From: a virus
Length of the DNA stretch: 40,563 nucleotides
Reading direction: 5' to 3' (one strand)
IMG/VR virus record: IMGVR_UViG_3300032246_001241
Location: 1-40,563 of that record
Position 1 is the first letter of the stretch; each line of letters opens with the position of its first letter. Both the position numbers and the translations under genes were made by a program. Under the pieces are notes generated by a model that was given only the letters and a program-made list of their open reading frames with translations, was not told the origin of the DNA and ran no database searches. Shown here piece by piece: positions 35,201-40,563 of this stretch.

Positions 35201-38200
35201 ATAATTTTGTCAGCCGGAATTACTGTAGCCATAACTATTGTATCTTTGCCAGAAGCTCTAGATGCAAAGCTACCAGCCTGATAGATATCAGTTGACCATG
35301 AAGACATCGGTCTCTGCTTAACATTAGATCTAAATATTCCAGTAGATCCTAGACTTTGAGAGGTTCCAGTAAGTTCTTTGGAAGTAGTTCCTCTGTATAG
35401 AACGAAACCATCTATTCCCTGATCCTTTAGTAGATCCTGGGTAGCATTGTACATTGCATGTAAGAACTGAGCATAAACGGTCCTGTGATCGTTAATTTCT
35501 TGATCAACTAATCCTTTTAGATAATTATTTAAATCTACTAAATCTTTTATTTCATAAGGTATGTATGACCTATCTCTGTACCTATCTAGATCATCGTCGG
35601 TAAGTGCCCCAGTAAAATTCCAGTCCGCTGTCGAGTTAGGATCCATAGCAAATATTTCTCTAGCTAAACTTTGCAAAGCATGAGACTTTAGGCTTCTATC
35701 ATTAGAAGATATTGCCCAGTTGTGAATCAAGTGAGATATCATTATCTTCTTTATATCGTCAACATCTTCTTGACTAGAACTTGAGTGCACTCTAAGGAAG
35801 AGCTCATCGTTTATAAATCTCACGATACTGTTTGAATTGGTGTCTCCCATTGTTTTAAGAACGGAATTTAAAAGCTCTTTATTTACAGTAATTATTGATA
35901 CATTTGAAAGACTATCGCTACCATTAGCATCGGTAACTAGAAGTTCTGTTCCTTCTTTTATATCTGACATATCTGCATTGAGGGCATTGTATATCCACAC
36001 AGGATTTCTTTGGCCTGGAAGTGGTGAATATGATGCTTGTCCAGAATTAAAGTCCATGTAATAGATAGCTAGACCGCCACCTTCTCTAAACAACGGATGT
36101 GTATCTACTTCTATAGAAGCTTTGAGTAGATCGTCAAACTTGGCATCTGGCATATAGTTGAGAAGTCTCATGGCTGTTACCTGCTTGAGAAACATGCTTA
36201 CTCCGAAATTGGTTTTTGATGCAAATATGTCAGACGGATCTTCATTAGAATTTACATTATTAATATCGCCATTTGCTAAAGCATCTGCTATAGCTGCAAT
36301 TGAAACTTGATCGGTAACTTGGGTAATATTTCTTTGATCGCCCTCACGGTTTTGGCTAGGGTTAGACTTTTCTTTAGCTGATTGAACGTCACCTAGATCA
36401 CGGATCTTATCGTCATAAACGTTACGAATTTGCTCTAGATCATCACCACTTGTAGTGGAATCTTCGTAAAGTGAGTTTAGTTTTTTAAGTTCATTGTAAA
36501 GTTCTTTAGCTGCAGCTTTGTAGACATTTTTGTCTGAACCAGGTTGATTTCTAAAGTTTTCAATTGCATTTTCAAGATTATTTTTAAAAGCACTTAGATC
36601 ATCTTCTAGATTTCCATTGTAAGCAGCATTTTCTACAGCTTCAGGAACTGCCGGAGCTTCAGGTGAAACTTTACCCCTATTAGAAATAATCCTTCTGATC
36701 TCAGACTCATCCTGAGTGTGGAATACATTATCTAAGGTGTATGACTCTTTAGAATTGTTAATGTTTACAATTCTAGGAGTACCATCTCTATCAATTTCAA
36801 GATTGTAACCCCACTCAATGAAGTCTGTTTTATCTCTAAGAGCTGTAGGATTAGGCTTTTTAAATATTTGTAGCTTTATCTTTTTAAGATTTCCATCATT
36901 ATCAACAACAACTAGACCATCTCCCTTATTGATTATCTTGCCATCAGCACCCCTGTGAATAGGGTTAACTTCGGCACCTTTACCTGAAGAATAATCATCT
37001 ATGTATTTTTCAAAATTATCTAGATAATCTCTACTAGACATTATCTTTTTAAAAGTTGTTTCTAAATCTACATAGCGAATGAAATCATCTATGTCTTCAG
37101 GGTTTAAAATCTTTGCTAACTGGTTGACCTTATCGTTTGCATCTTTCTTAGCAGCATCAGGGTCTTCAGTTCTCTTAACTCTGTGGAGGTAGTCGTAAAC
37201 TTTTTTAAGAGCTTCAAATAGTCTGTAACCATCTTCACGGGAAATTTTATCTGGAAGTTCTTCTCCAGGCTGCTCTTCAGGTTCTTCTTTAACTTCTGGT
37301 TCAGTAGACGGTTTAGACTTAGATTCTGGTTTAGTCTGAGCCGGCTTAGTTTTATTAGCTTTCTCAATATCCTTTTTATCTTTAGGACTAAAAGCGTAAA
37401 GCTTAGTAAGCATGTTAAAGTTATATGTAGATTCTTTTCCGTTAGGACCTCTTACGGTAAACTGAACAACTCTACCTAGACTATCTTTCTTAACTACAAC
37501 TCCAAGAGCATAGCCATCTGGACCATACAAAGTCCAGCCAACATCTACTTTTTCAGCTAAGTACTGCTTACCTGTATCTTTGGTTATTTGAGTAGGCCCA
37601 AGATCTTTAGGAGTCTCTACTGGAGTTGCAGGAGTTGCAGCAGGTTTTTCTGGCTCAGCTTTGACAGGTTCCTCTGGCTTTTCTTCAGCAGGTTTAGCAG
37701 CTTCAGCTTCTGCCTTTGCTTTAGCTTCTTCATCCCACTTTCTCTGTCTTTCAGCCATCTTAGCTTCTTGAACTGGAGCAGTAGCATCTGAATCCAATTT
37801 TGGATCATCACTGTTTGGTTTGAAAGCATCGTAGACCATCTTAGGGACATCGATCATGCTACCATTTTCATCTACGAAAAGGAAATACTTAATAGGTCCC
37901 CAAGACTTAACTGACTCGCCCTTTACATAGTCAACATCTCTAAGGTTTTGGCTCTTATGTCTACCGATAGCAAATCTGCTGTAAAGTTCACGGTAAGTCA
38001 TTACTTCACCATTCCAGCGAACTTTCTTGTCAAGGTGGGCTTTAATTTTGCCTAGTTGCATTGGAGATAGAGCATCAAAATCTAGAACTCCCCCAGCAGT
38101 CTCAATAACGTTTTTCTTAGGCTCTTCTGTAGGCTCGGCTGCAGGCTCTTCTATAACTGCAGGTTCTTCTGCAGCTTCTTCAATGTCAGATTCAGAAATG

Positions 38201-40563
38201 CCATCCTGTACTTCTACTTCTTTAAAGAGATCATCGAAGTTAAACTTTAGAGGGTCAGTTGGTTTTACAGACCCCTCTTTCATACCCTCGTTAGTAAGTG
38301 TATTGAGCTGCTTCATAGCGTCAGTTACTTCAGCAGATCTCTTAGATGCCGCTTTTCTTTCATTTTCATCTGTTGAAGAGTTTCTAGTATTGTCTAGAAT
38401 ATCTCTAAGCTCTGTAAGTTTTTCGTGCAATACTACAACAGGGAACTGCTCTAGTTCTTGTCTTAGACGCTTAGCTTCACGCTTTTTATTCTTTGCTCGG
38501 CTTGCAGCTTTATATTCTCTGTAAAGTTTTCCAGCCTCGGTCCAAGCATCTCGGTTAGCCTGACGTTCTTCCTCGGTAAGTTCTTTAGGCTCTTCTTTTA
38601 CCTGAGCTTCGGCTACAGGTTCGGCAGCAGGCTTAACGTTTGAGTTCTCGTCAGAGTAACGAGCTAGACCGGTTATTCCACCAAATTTATCTAAAAATTC
38701 TTCATCATTAACAAAGACATTATCGTAATACCCGCCCTGCGCACGGTTAGGTTCTTTAATTTCAAAAACTCTATTTCCGTTTTCATCGGTCTTAACGGAT
38801 ACAACTTGTGCATAGAAGTTAGGACTAGTTTCTTCGCTTTTAGTTCCCCTCCATCTAGTATTTGGAGGGAAGTGGCCGCCATACATTAGGTAGTCGCCAG
38901 ATTGAATTTGATCCAAAGATTCTAAAGGAATGTATTCGGATGTGTAAGGATTATTATTTCCACCATTTTCAGCTATTGCATTAGCCAACATTTTTCTGGC
39001 TTCTTCTACAGCTTTCTTCCAAGCTTCTGGATCATTAATATCTCCTGGAACCTCGGCATTTCTATAGTCAATAAGTCTACGTCTAGACATATCTTCTCGC
39101 CATTTGTTATTTAATAAGCTTATTCTCCAACCAGCAACTCTTCCCTTTTTGTTGTAGCTATTAGGCTCAATTGCTTCTTCATAATAAATCTCTACTCCAT
39201 AGCGAAGCCCATCTTTTACACGAACGTCAGGGTAGTCCGATTCGTGCTGGAATCCTTCTCCATTTATTACATATTTAGCGTAAAGTTCTCCCACACCGGC
39301 AGGGAGCATTTGTACGTCTTCTGGAAGTGGGTGGTTGTGCTCGCCTACTAGTTCTGCTGGACTAGTTGTAGGAGTGGCTTCTTCTTCAGCAAGCTGTTCT
39401 TTTTCATCCTCATCATTTAATTTAAAGAATTTAAAGCCATACTTATTTTCTAGTTCTTTTTCATTATCAAGTCTTCTTTGAAGTTCTTCTTTAGCTAGAT
39501 TTTCATCTTTATAGGCATCTATCATATCCCCAATGTGCGCTGCACTTCTTTCAGATGACCCTAGCATAATTTCATATTCGCCCCAGTTAGTTTGCTTAAC
39601 AAAGTATTTTCCAACTAGATCTTTAAACTCAGGATCCATATCACCCTCTAGACCAACATCTAGAGTTATTTTTTCTACTTTTCCGCGATTAACTAGATAT
39701 ATAGTATCTCCACGCTTTGGCTTATGGCCATCAGCTGTAACACCTTCAGTAGCATCTCTACGTGCAGGATCTTTCCAAATTTGATATTGCTGAGCTAACC
39801 ACTGCTTAGCTTTTGCTATAAGTTCAGGATCTTTATAGTACCCATAAAGATCTGCCCCTCTCCAATAACCGTCTTTGTCTTGGAATTTTACAGAGATGTG
39901 ATCTCTAGGGTAGTCGGTACTTCCCCAGTATCTAATCTCTCCCCAGAATTCAGCACCTTTCTTTGGAGCTGCCATATTTCCGCTACCATTGCGAGGCCTA
40001 GCCATATTCCAACCAAGAGCAATTTGACCATACTTATCTTTTTCCCAGTCGGCTGCAACATCTTGTAGATCTACGAAACTGTCATCAATTTTTTCTGGTT
40101 TGTTGGCAGGGCTAGGTGCAGTAGTTGGAGCATTGATACTTCTATATCTCTTAGCAAGTTCAACGTAAGACTGATTTATAAGATTTTCTAAAGCTGACTT
40201 GTCATTTTCATCGCCATCAACTTCAAAAGTTGCAACTGTATTACCCTTTGGATCTAGAATGGTAGCGGTCCACTTACCATCCTTGTTAGATATGATAGCT
40301 CCAAATGGAGGCTTCTTCACTAAATCTATTTTTTGATCTCTAGCTGCTTTCCATTTTCCGGTCTTAGGATCTTTTACAGCTCTCCAAATGTAGTCATCTC
40401 CAACTTTTCTAAAGAAGTGAGGAACTGTTCCGGGCAATTCTCCATCGTTATATTCTTCATTTCTTCTTGCAAGAATTCCTACAGTATGCTTGAACTCCAT
40501 TCTGAAGATTTCTGATTCAGAATCTCCTATATTCAATACTTCTGAAGGACCGTATTCATCTCC
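27469..40563 (-). CDS. Giant modular polyprotein of host-modifying enzymes, 5' end outside window
   Basis: At least 4364 codons with no internal stop. The frame is open to the right edge (first visible residues GDEYGPSEV), so a start drawn at TTG 40536 would be arbitrary; residue numbers here count from that codon. The N-terminal 1392 residues are unrecognised beta-rich blocks joined by Pro/Glu/Lys linkers. From there, seven PSQNRE-type hexapeptides (residues 1393, 1854, 2199, 2460, 2745, 3375, 3761) separate an ART, three GNAT-like modules, a ParB-like plus ART module, an HEIGH peptidase module and a C-terminal module with HEVWH. Other parts of the chain are Asp/Asn/Lys-rich and soluble, with no signal peptide or membrane segment visible. 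It lies in the capsid operon upstream of the protease. I infer a packaged or virion-associated effector polyprotein; direct cytoplasmic action is the alternative. Confidence 0.9.
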   Translation of the reverse strand, partial: GDEYGPSEVLNIGDSESEIFRMEFKHTVGILARRNEEYNDGELPGTVPHFFRKVGDDYIWRAVKDPKTGKWKAARDQKIDLVKKPPFGAIISNKDGKWTATILDPKGNTVATFEVDGDENDKSALENLINQSYVELAKRYRSINAPTTAPSPANKPEKIDDSFVDLQDVAADWEKDKYGQIALGWNMARPRNGSGNMAAPKKGAEFWGEIRYWGSTDYPRDHISVKFQDKDGYWRGADLYGYYKDPELIAKAKQWLAQQYQIWKDPARRDATEGVTADGHKPKRGDTIYLVNRGKVEKITLDVGLEGDMDPEFKDLVGKYFVKQTNWGEYEIMLGSSERSAAHIGDMIDAYKDENLAKEELQRRLDNEKELENKYGFKFFKLNDEDEKEQLAEEEATPTTSPAELVGEHNHPLPEDVQMLPAGVGELYAKYVINGEGFQHESDYPDVRVKDGLRYGVEIYYEEAIEPNSYNKKGRVAGWRISLLNNKWREDMSRRRLIDYRNAEVPGDINDPEAWKKAVEEARKMLANAIAENGGNNNPYTSEYIPLESLDQIQSGDYLMYGGHFPPNTRWRGTKSEETSPNFYAQVVSVKTDENGNRVFEIKEPNRAQGGYYDNVFVNDEEFLDKFGGITGLARYSDENSNVKPAAEPVAEAQVKEEPKELTEEERQANRDAWTEAGKLYREYKAASRAKNKKREAKRLRQELEQFPVVVLHEKLTELRDILDNTRNSSTDENERKAASKRSAEVTDAMKQLNTLTNEGMKEGSVKPTDPLKFNFDDLFKEVEVQDGISESDIEEAAEEPAVIEEPAAEPTEEPKKNVIETAGGVLDFDALSPMQLGKIKAHLDKKVRWNGEVMTYRELYSRFAIGRHKSQNLRDVDYVKGESVKSWGPIKYFLFVDENGSMIDVPKMVYDAFKPNSDDPKLDSDATAPVQEAKMAERQRKWDEEAKAKAEAEAAKPAEEKPEEPVKAEPEKPAATPATPVETPKDLGPTQITKDTGKQYLAEKVDVGWTLYGPDGYALGVVVKKDSLGRVVQFTVRGPNGKESTYNFNMLTKLYAFSPKDKKDIEKANKTKPAQTKPESKSKPSTEPEVKEEPEEQPGEELPDKISREDGYRLFEALKKVYDYLHRVKRTEDPDAAKKDANDKVNQLAKILNPEDIDDFIRYVDLETTFKKIMSSRDYLDNFEKYIDDYSSGKGAEVNPIHRGADGKIINKGDGLVVVDNDGNLKKIKLQIFKKPNPTALRDKTDFIEWGYNLEIDRDGTPRIVNINNSKESYTLDNVFHTQDESEIRRIISNRGKVSPEAPAVPEAVENAAYNGNLEDDLSAFKNNLENAIENFRNQPGSDKNVYKAAAKELYNELKKLNSLYEDSTTSGDDLEQIRNVYDDKIRDLGDVQSAKEKSNPSQNREGDQRNITQVTDQVSIAAIADALANGDINNVNSNEDPSDIFASKTNFGVSMFLKQVTAMRLLNYMPDAKFDDLLKASIEVDTHPLFREGGGLAIYYMDFNSGQASYSPLPGQRNPVWIYNALNADMSDIKEGTELLVTDANGSDSLSNVSIITVNKELLNSVLKTMGDTNSNSIVRFINDELFLRVHSSSSQEDVDDIKKIMISHLIHNWAISSNDRSLKSHALQSLAREIFAMDPNSTADWNFTGALTDDDLDRYRDRSYIPYEIKDLVDLNNYLKGLVDQEINDHRTVYAQFLHAMYNATQDLLKDQGIDGFVLYRGTTSKELTGTSQSLGSTGIFRSNVKQRPMSSWSTDIYQAGSFASRASGKDTIVMATVIPADKIISFSGSGFGSYDEREVVVLGGEIREAFAISHGYPGVVDQSLQNLKAEVVDQLANSRKVLDTDRASGQQVVQEQSKPSQNRENPINIDDNDGNSDWIKTVGWDLPINVDNFLKMFADREQLSNFMSKPTAEGMPEEMLRNLWPAADKYFDKIESAPKEEEPKYLPEPFDPRNPQIDLDEYYNYDYTRMPDGTPFNSEDQQQMDAVERRLKNILKGSDGYVNPSALKNIKNFRRTIYQQIIAKPNENSSTTRESILKQIEFSDKPAVEYYDEASGVTYTRYVDTFTDKYGRKYYLSTNIDKSSGRQTVIAYDAKNYENMALPEDYIRKDQPVLASGDVGALRSYIYEDPSKSEIQSALVSYNYQRRGLATAMVAALEKRLGIPVVHSEHLSTMGFAFSNSIDPGKPDLHNNEKSIKLQEDNAPSQNREGFFKRNKAKKEPFDPTDPTIDLEKYYNYDYTKLPDGTPFNVYQQQQMDILKDAIDNETDNFERKLRIDERRRIYQGYTAKPNLKSGTNLESIENQVGLLDENTSRMSYSGAGKPYADLSPEYKQSTQYIDEFTDKYGRQYWVVTKVVNGLGMSNVKIYDKSKNSVQDLQDNSEDRTPVSMLDVFNNKISMVYTSDRYLRRGLATAALYLARKRSGKEVQHSEMLTNFGRAFSLSIDPNPDLHRNDESKAALSNNQPSQNREGQYLPEPFDPNDSKIDMDTIYNYDYTQLPDGTPFNEQQQKIMDWENKNVEEAIASGDKSKISAAKISRRHEYNKFITVANPDSETNTETIANQITLGKSKPKKFTGFVRYTDNFTDKYGRKYVIFTDIRTNDVGDYSAITVVYDMKSMFLEKFFTPEGMENVDQFGTKSLQIATLKVSDDSRKDPNSPAYIGMVLTDDKYRRRGLATAMLYLARKHYSKPVNHSSTLTMYGKAFSNSVDAGKPEVHDSLESKQLQIDLLKEKGLPVEEPKLDGDEIDYGPNQNREGASEPSILNEYREVIPLNNSYRDKNDPNLDITEWTGEGVKIYGIGNGGNPLGYVRTEKLATMKGNLADMESSTSSIAHDLEDGTGYLEPVLVWYNPLTGKAFIAEGNHRVEAARIAGREYVPVVVGVSTVKFKNPTKMERAGGVGDAFLNKDGSLYNFENVKDGSLINPYHLFNDEDLLYPKTNSDSSNVSGLTDVLKIQSDLLDELMAEKKEPGPNDIAYWHDPDSFNANSPIGHMGHAPEKLKSITAKNISENMLSSAKDMLDAVHYAITLSETVRNRFSSITSDTLEIVKKAIQSRIDNLNENSIVLIIDVSDDSPYDGLRLETLGEILDNLDPNEEGAYGDKYDNESIDYKALLNDYYDDWDRKTLFFDNPKDMEALKEKVASILVSQWAETSNGNDMVSHALQMAATEVFKMPDGSWAEWRFPKGQYGDQIKENAEYHYGIYGTVLKDFLKTMYDLTQDRFKNYGIKYLTLYRGTGVDEEALKMNIDVERYGVGDIEVLQRPMSSWSWLTGSAFQFATSGIKHRAGMFMGTIIPVDQVLSIPGTGFGCFEEAEIVLLAGKNRLVRAVISDDSHKVLDQKTFIAENVDKILSYLSDELLKDKNAFDNLIEFNKSTPGNTGPSQNREIPSINVDDSVENSDWVISEFAKKKKLDAKENELPGGSGQTNSVEEPVSLNELHRTFITALLSGAGDQRTRPLPDAKPEWLAADVETDNLTMAEKNAIYRWYMNVVKGDGASSEDLSINAQEYLVKHIIPLIDRHDEEHMLLSHHDIYINKDNNVTIKVVRFITNPTKKNGKTNVNTEYRAATAAGVAKFANKLSDVLSRVKFKFPVKELQVIVTHPNIEDFFKPFTRDDGTRGRNLAGLSFPHLFVNGQILNEEDNEPNPKLTENPRVDATELESTIAHEIGHVLEQRGIINFSDQATKDTLRRFMTEYPLSDYAATDEGEYLAEAYAGMMLSEDGIGRYKEVADWINNQIDTVDERKEKAAIDLLKTMLDKLGIPNNSKPSQNRENSREQVIASAAKDIASSGIGFIPGKVKNDISIATDGPVINIEGSPKKDAVAPSDQATAIKNEIIDLGHMILDDARAISDEQARSEGLIPEGFTAEEYRKKLKNDARTAELNILIAESKFKAMSQDLMRNAFNRLSYEDKEEVFQSFKKENSKNSILSGKDKNTFDAEETFNMLLVEYGDDLSHKLAYDYSTPYPEFTFDTGKTVLQRTRNRSGKLTKEVEERKTLVDVTWAHEGPDTILSMLTKWAIQTGKIDMSDFAQKAAEIKELRDRLRTSPKAEDFVEKYHSIIGKNIKSQMEKAGVEFDSVPAHQFFNQYKDYKYVNVNEKFQDIRIDMNKNLIKNLEETLSFIPKDIILAGMEYLASTGGKLGVQISDARARFTQHWKNKNLINSLRWKKEQGDGGFFRGKSTDDYLHEVWHFFQMINHDIAALEHAFSYDRIKASDNNNIIPSMELYGNWVEESFSGAKVADPYTVKVYPRSTSKFATFSPHNHSAEVITTTMQDLFTSPGSFSTPKGVTVKTGKGKNTTLFSDAHMDIATGIWYTDATMTTKIDPKLITGIEGMDHSNNTDWDLKAFGIGLLMSLLNWENK
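29239..30396 (-). other. Polyprotein module: zinc metallopeptidase (HEIGH)
   Basis: 386 residues between tags 6 and 7. 'TIAHEIGHVLEQRG' carries HExxH at residues 3659-3663 (29548-29562). Downstream 'GEYLAEAYAGMM' offers a Glu as third zinc ligand, the gluzincin arrangement seen in phage and toxin peptidases. A beta-rich region precedes it. It could process the polyprotein itself or a host protein. Confidence 0.72.
30397..32286 (-). other. Polyprotein module: ParB-like domain plus ADP-ribosyltransferase 2
   Basis: 630 residues between tags 5 and 6. The first part has a ParB/Srx-like segment, 'YLEPVLVWYNPLTGKAFIAEGNHRVEAAR', with GNHR at residues 2856-2859 (31960-31971). The second part repeats the helical domain ('SQWAETSNGNDMVSHALQMAATEVF') and an R-S-E class ART: Arg3228 in 'LYRGTG', 'MSSWSW', and E3306-A-E3308 in 'CFEEAEIVLLAG'. 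Whether the ParB-like part cuts DNA, phosphorylates, or only binds is open. Confidence 0.72.
32287..33141 (-). other. Polyprotein module: GNAT-like acetyltransferase 3
   Basis: 285 residues between tags 4 and 5. It has the same order as the other two: EPFDPNDS, 'NYDYTQLPDGTPFN', 'FTDKYGRKYVIFTD', 'YRRRGLATAMLYLARKHYSK' and 'HSSTLTMYGKAFSNSVDAGKP'. The following tag is the variant PNQNRE. Confidence 0.7.
32350..34710 (-). repeat. Three tandem paralogous GNAT units
   Basis: Units begin at 34710, 33894 and 33126. Each opens with EPFDP, carries 'NYDYT-x-x-PDGTPFN', and has an RRGLAT loop. DNA similarity is visible across the opening 100 nt of each unit, showing descent by tandem duplication. Confidence 0.88.
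33142..33924 (-). other. Polyprotein module: GNAT-like acetyltransferase 2
   Basis: 261 residues between tags 3 and 4, paralogous to the modules on both sides: EPFDPTDP, 'NYDYTKLPDGTPFN', 'FTDKYGRQYWVVTK', 'YLRRGLATAALYLARKRSG', then 'HSEMLTNFGRAFSLSIDPNPD'. The shared N-terminal block and the HS-x-x-L tail are conserved, while the middle has diverged. Confidence 0.7.
33925..34959 (-). other. Polyprotein module: GNAT-like acetyltransferase 1
   Basis: 345 residues between tags 2 and 3. After a linker of about 85 residues it starts at EPFDPRNP (34710), then 'NYDYTRMPDGTPFN', a beta sheet with 'FTDKYGRKYYLST', and the acetyl-CoA-binding motif 'YQRRGLATAMVAAL' (RRGLAT) near 34100-34125. It ends 'HSEHLSTMGFAFSNSIDPGKP'. 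The RRGxAT loop is the GNAT pyrophosphate-binding signature. Acceptor substrate unknown. Confidence 0.7.
34960..36342 (-). other. Polyprotein module: ADP-ribosyltransferase 1
   Basis: 461 residues between tags 1 and 2. The C-terminal half has an R-S-E class ART layout: Arg1715 in 'LYRGTTSKE', 'MSSWSTD' near 1744-1749 as the S-T-S element, and E1791-R-E1793 in 'GSYDEREVVVLGG'. The N-terminal half is a helical domain with 'HNWAISSNDRSLKSHALQSLAREIF', also present ahead of the second ART. Such enzymes move ADP-ribose from NAD to Arg or other residues. Phage examples (T4 Alt, ModA, ModB) modify host RNA polymerase and ribosomal proteins. Substrate unknown here. Confidence 0.8.
36343..40563 (-). 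other. Giant polyprotein, N-terminal unrecognised third
   Basis: About 1400 residues before the first PSQNRE tag. Compact blocks alternate with low-complexity linkers (for example 'EEKPEEPVKAEPEKPAATPA' near 37650-37710 and 'KPESKSKPSTEPEVKEEPEE' near 37270-37330). Three blocks contain a similar small beta motif with 'G-D-x-[ILM]' (KPKRGDTIYLV near 39715, DQIQSGDYLMYG near 38900, KGDGLVVVDNDG near 36910). A helical block near 36380-36640 precedes the tag. No enzyme signature was recognised. It may anchor the polyprotein in the head or fuse to an upstream portal or MuF-like part beyond the window. Confidence 0.6.

Larger units (their letters stand above)
29239..36360 (-). repeat. Seven PSQNRE hexapeptide tags punctuating the polyprotein
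   Basis: Copies at 36343-36360, 34960-34977, 33925-33942, 33142-33159, 32287-32304 (PNQNRE), 30397-30414 and 29239-29256. All seven DNA versions differ synonymously: Pro is CCT, CCG or CCA, Ser is AGC, TCT or TCA, and Arg is CGT, AGA or AGG. Selection therefore acts on the peptide. Each tag lies between modules, not within one. The residue after Glu is Gly or Asn in six copies and Ile in one. Confidence 0.92.

Noticed and set aside
29239-36360. PSQNRE repeats as DNA-level repeats (recombination sites or CRISPR-like array)
   Set aside because: The seven DNA copies differ at many synonymous positions and spacing is irregular (783 to 1890 nt), so the conserved unit is the peptide.
38027-38524. 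165-codon plus-strand frame
   Set aside because: It is antisense to the giant gene, Ser-rich from reading Glu/Ala codons backwards, and has no ribosome site or family likeness. The other plus-strand frames are similar shadows.
27469-40536. TTG 40536 as true start of the giant gene
   Set aside because: The frame is open through the right edge, so the gene is cut and the real start is outside the window.

Overview
The window is a continuous block of virion-morphogenesis genes from a long-tailed (siphovirus-type) phage or prophage. Every supportable gene is on the minus strand, so transcription runs from right (40563) to left (1). Genes are packed with 1-nt overlaps (TAATG) or short gaps carrying good Shine-Dalgarno sequences. 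No gene-free stretch exceeds about 150 bases. I saw no tRNA, rRNA, insertion sequence, CRISPR array, integrase or attachment site. The protein types (protease with the conserved actinophage flanking modules, major capsid protein, tail tube, connector, two overlapping tail chaperones, tape measure, Dit-like first minor tail protein, Gp37-like second minor tail protein) resemble those of actinobacteriophages. The DNA is A+T-rich by eye and many starts are GTG or TTG. A phage of a low-GC actinobacterium, such as a freshwater Nanopelagicales-like host, would fit, but the host is an inference.

Layout in transcription order. (1) 40563-27469 is one giant open frame of at least 4364 codons, open at its 5' end. 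It looks like a polyprotein: an uncharacterised N-terminal third, then an ADP-ribosyltransferase (ART), three tandem GNAT-type acetyltransferase modules, a ParB-like plus second ART module, an HEIGH zinc-peptidase module and a C-terminal module with HEVWH. Seven copies of the hexapeptide PSQNRE (once PNQNRE) separate these modules. (2) Two small unknown genes follow (27466-27095, 27043-26849). (3) A 1514-aa protein carries a His/Ser capsid maturation protease. (4) Then come the major capsid protein with a fused acidic scaffold-like N-terminus, an unassigned structural protein, a probable tail-tube protein, a connector, a small acidic protein, a tail-terminator candidate and an HK97-gp10-like protein. 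(5) Next are tail chaperones G and T, the tape measure (1396 aa), a Dit-like protein with a CBM-like N-terminus, a 1630-aa Gp37-like minor tail protein and a tail-fibre-like gene cut by the left edge.

Two things stand out. First, the giant polyprotein resembles an arsenal of host-modifying enzymes encoded beside a capsid protease. T4 Alt is a precedent for an ART that is packaged in the capsid, trimmed by the prohead protease and injected. My proposal is that PSQNRE marks processing or packaging junctions. Second, one beta-rich repeat family (core 'H-G-x-x-x-G-D-x-V-x-V-x-G ... T-F-T-Y') has spread through at least five different structural genes. In the 1630-aa minor tail protein it forms an insertion of about 1050 residues. 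Both proposals come from reading the sequence and have not been tested by search.
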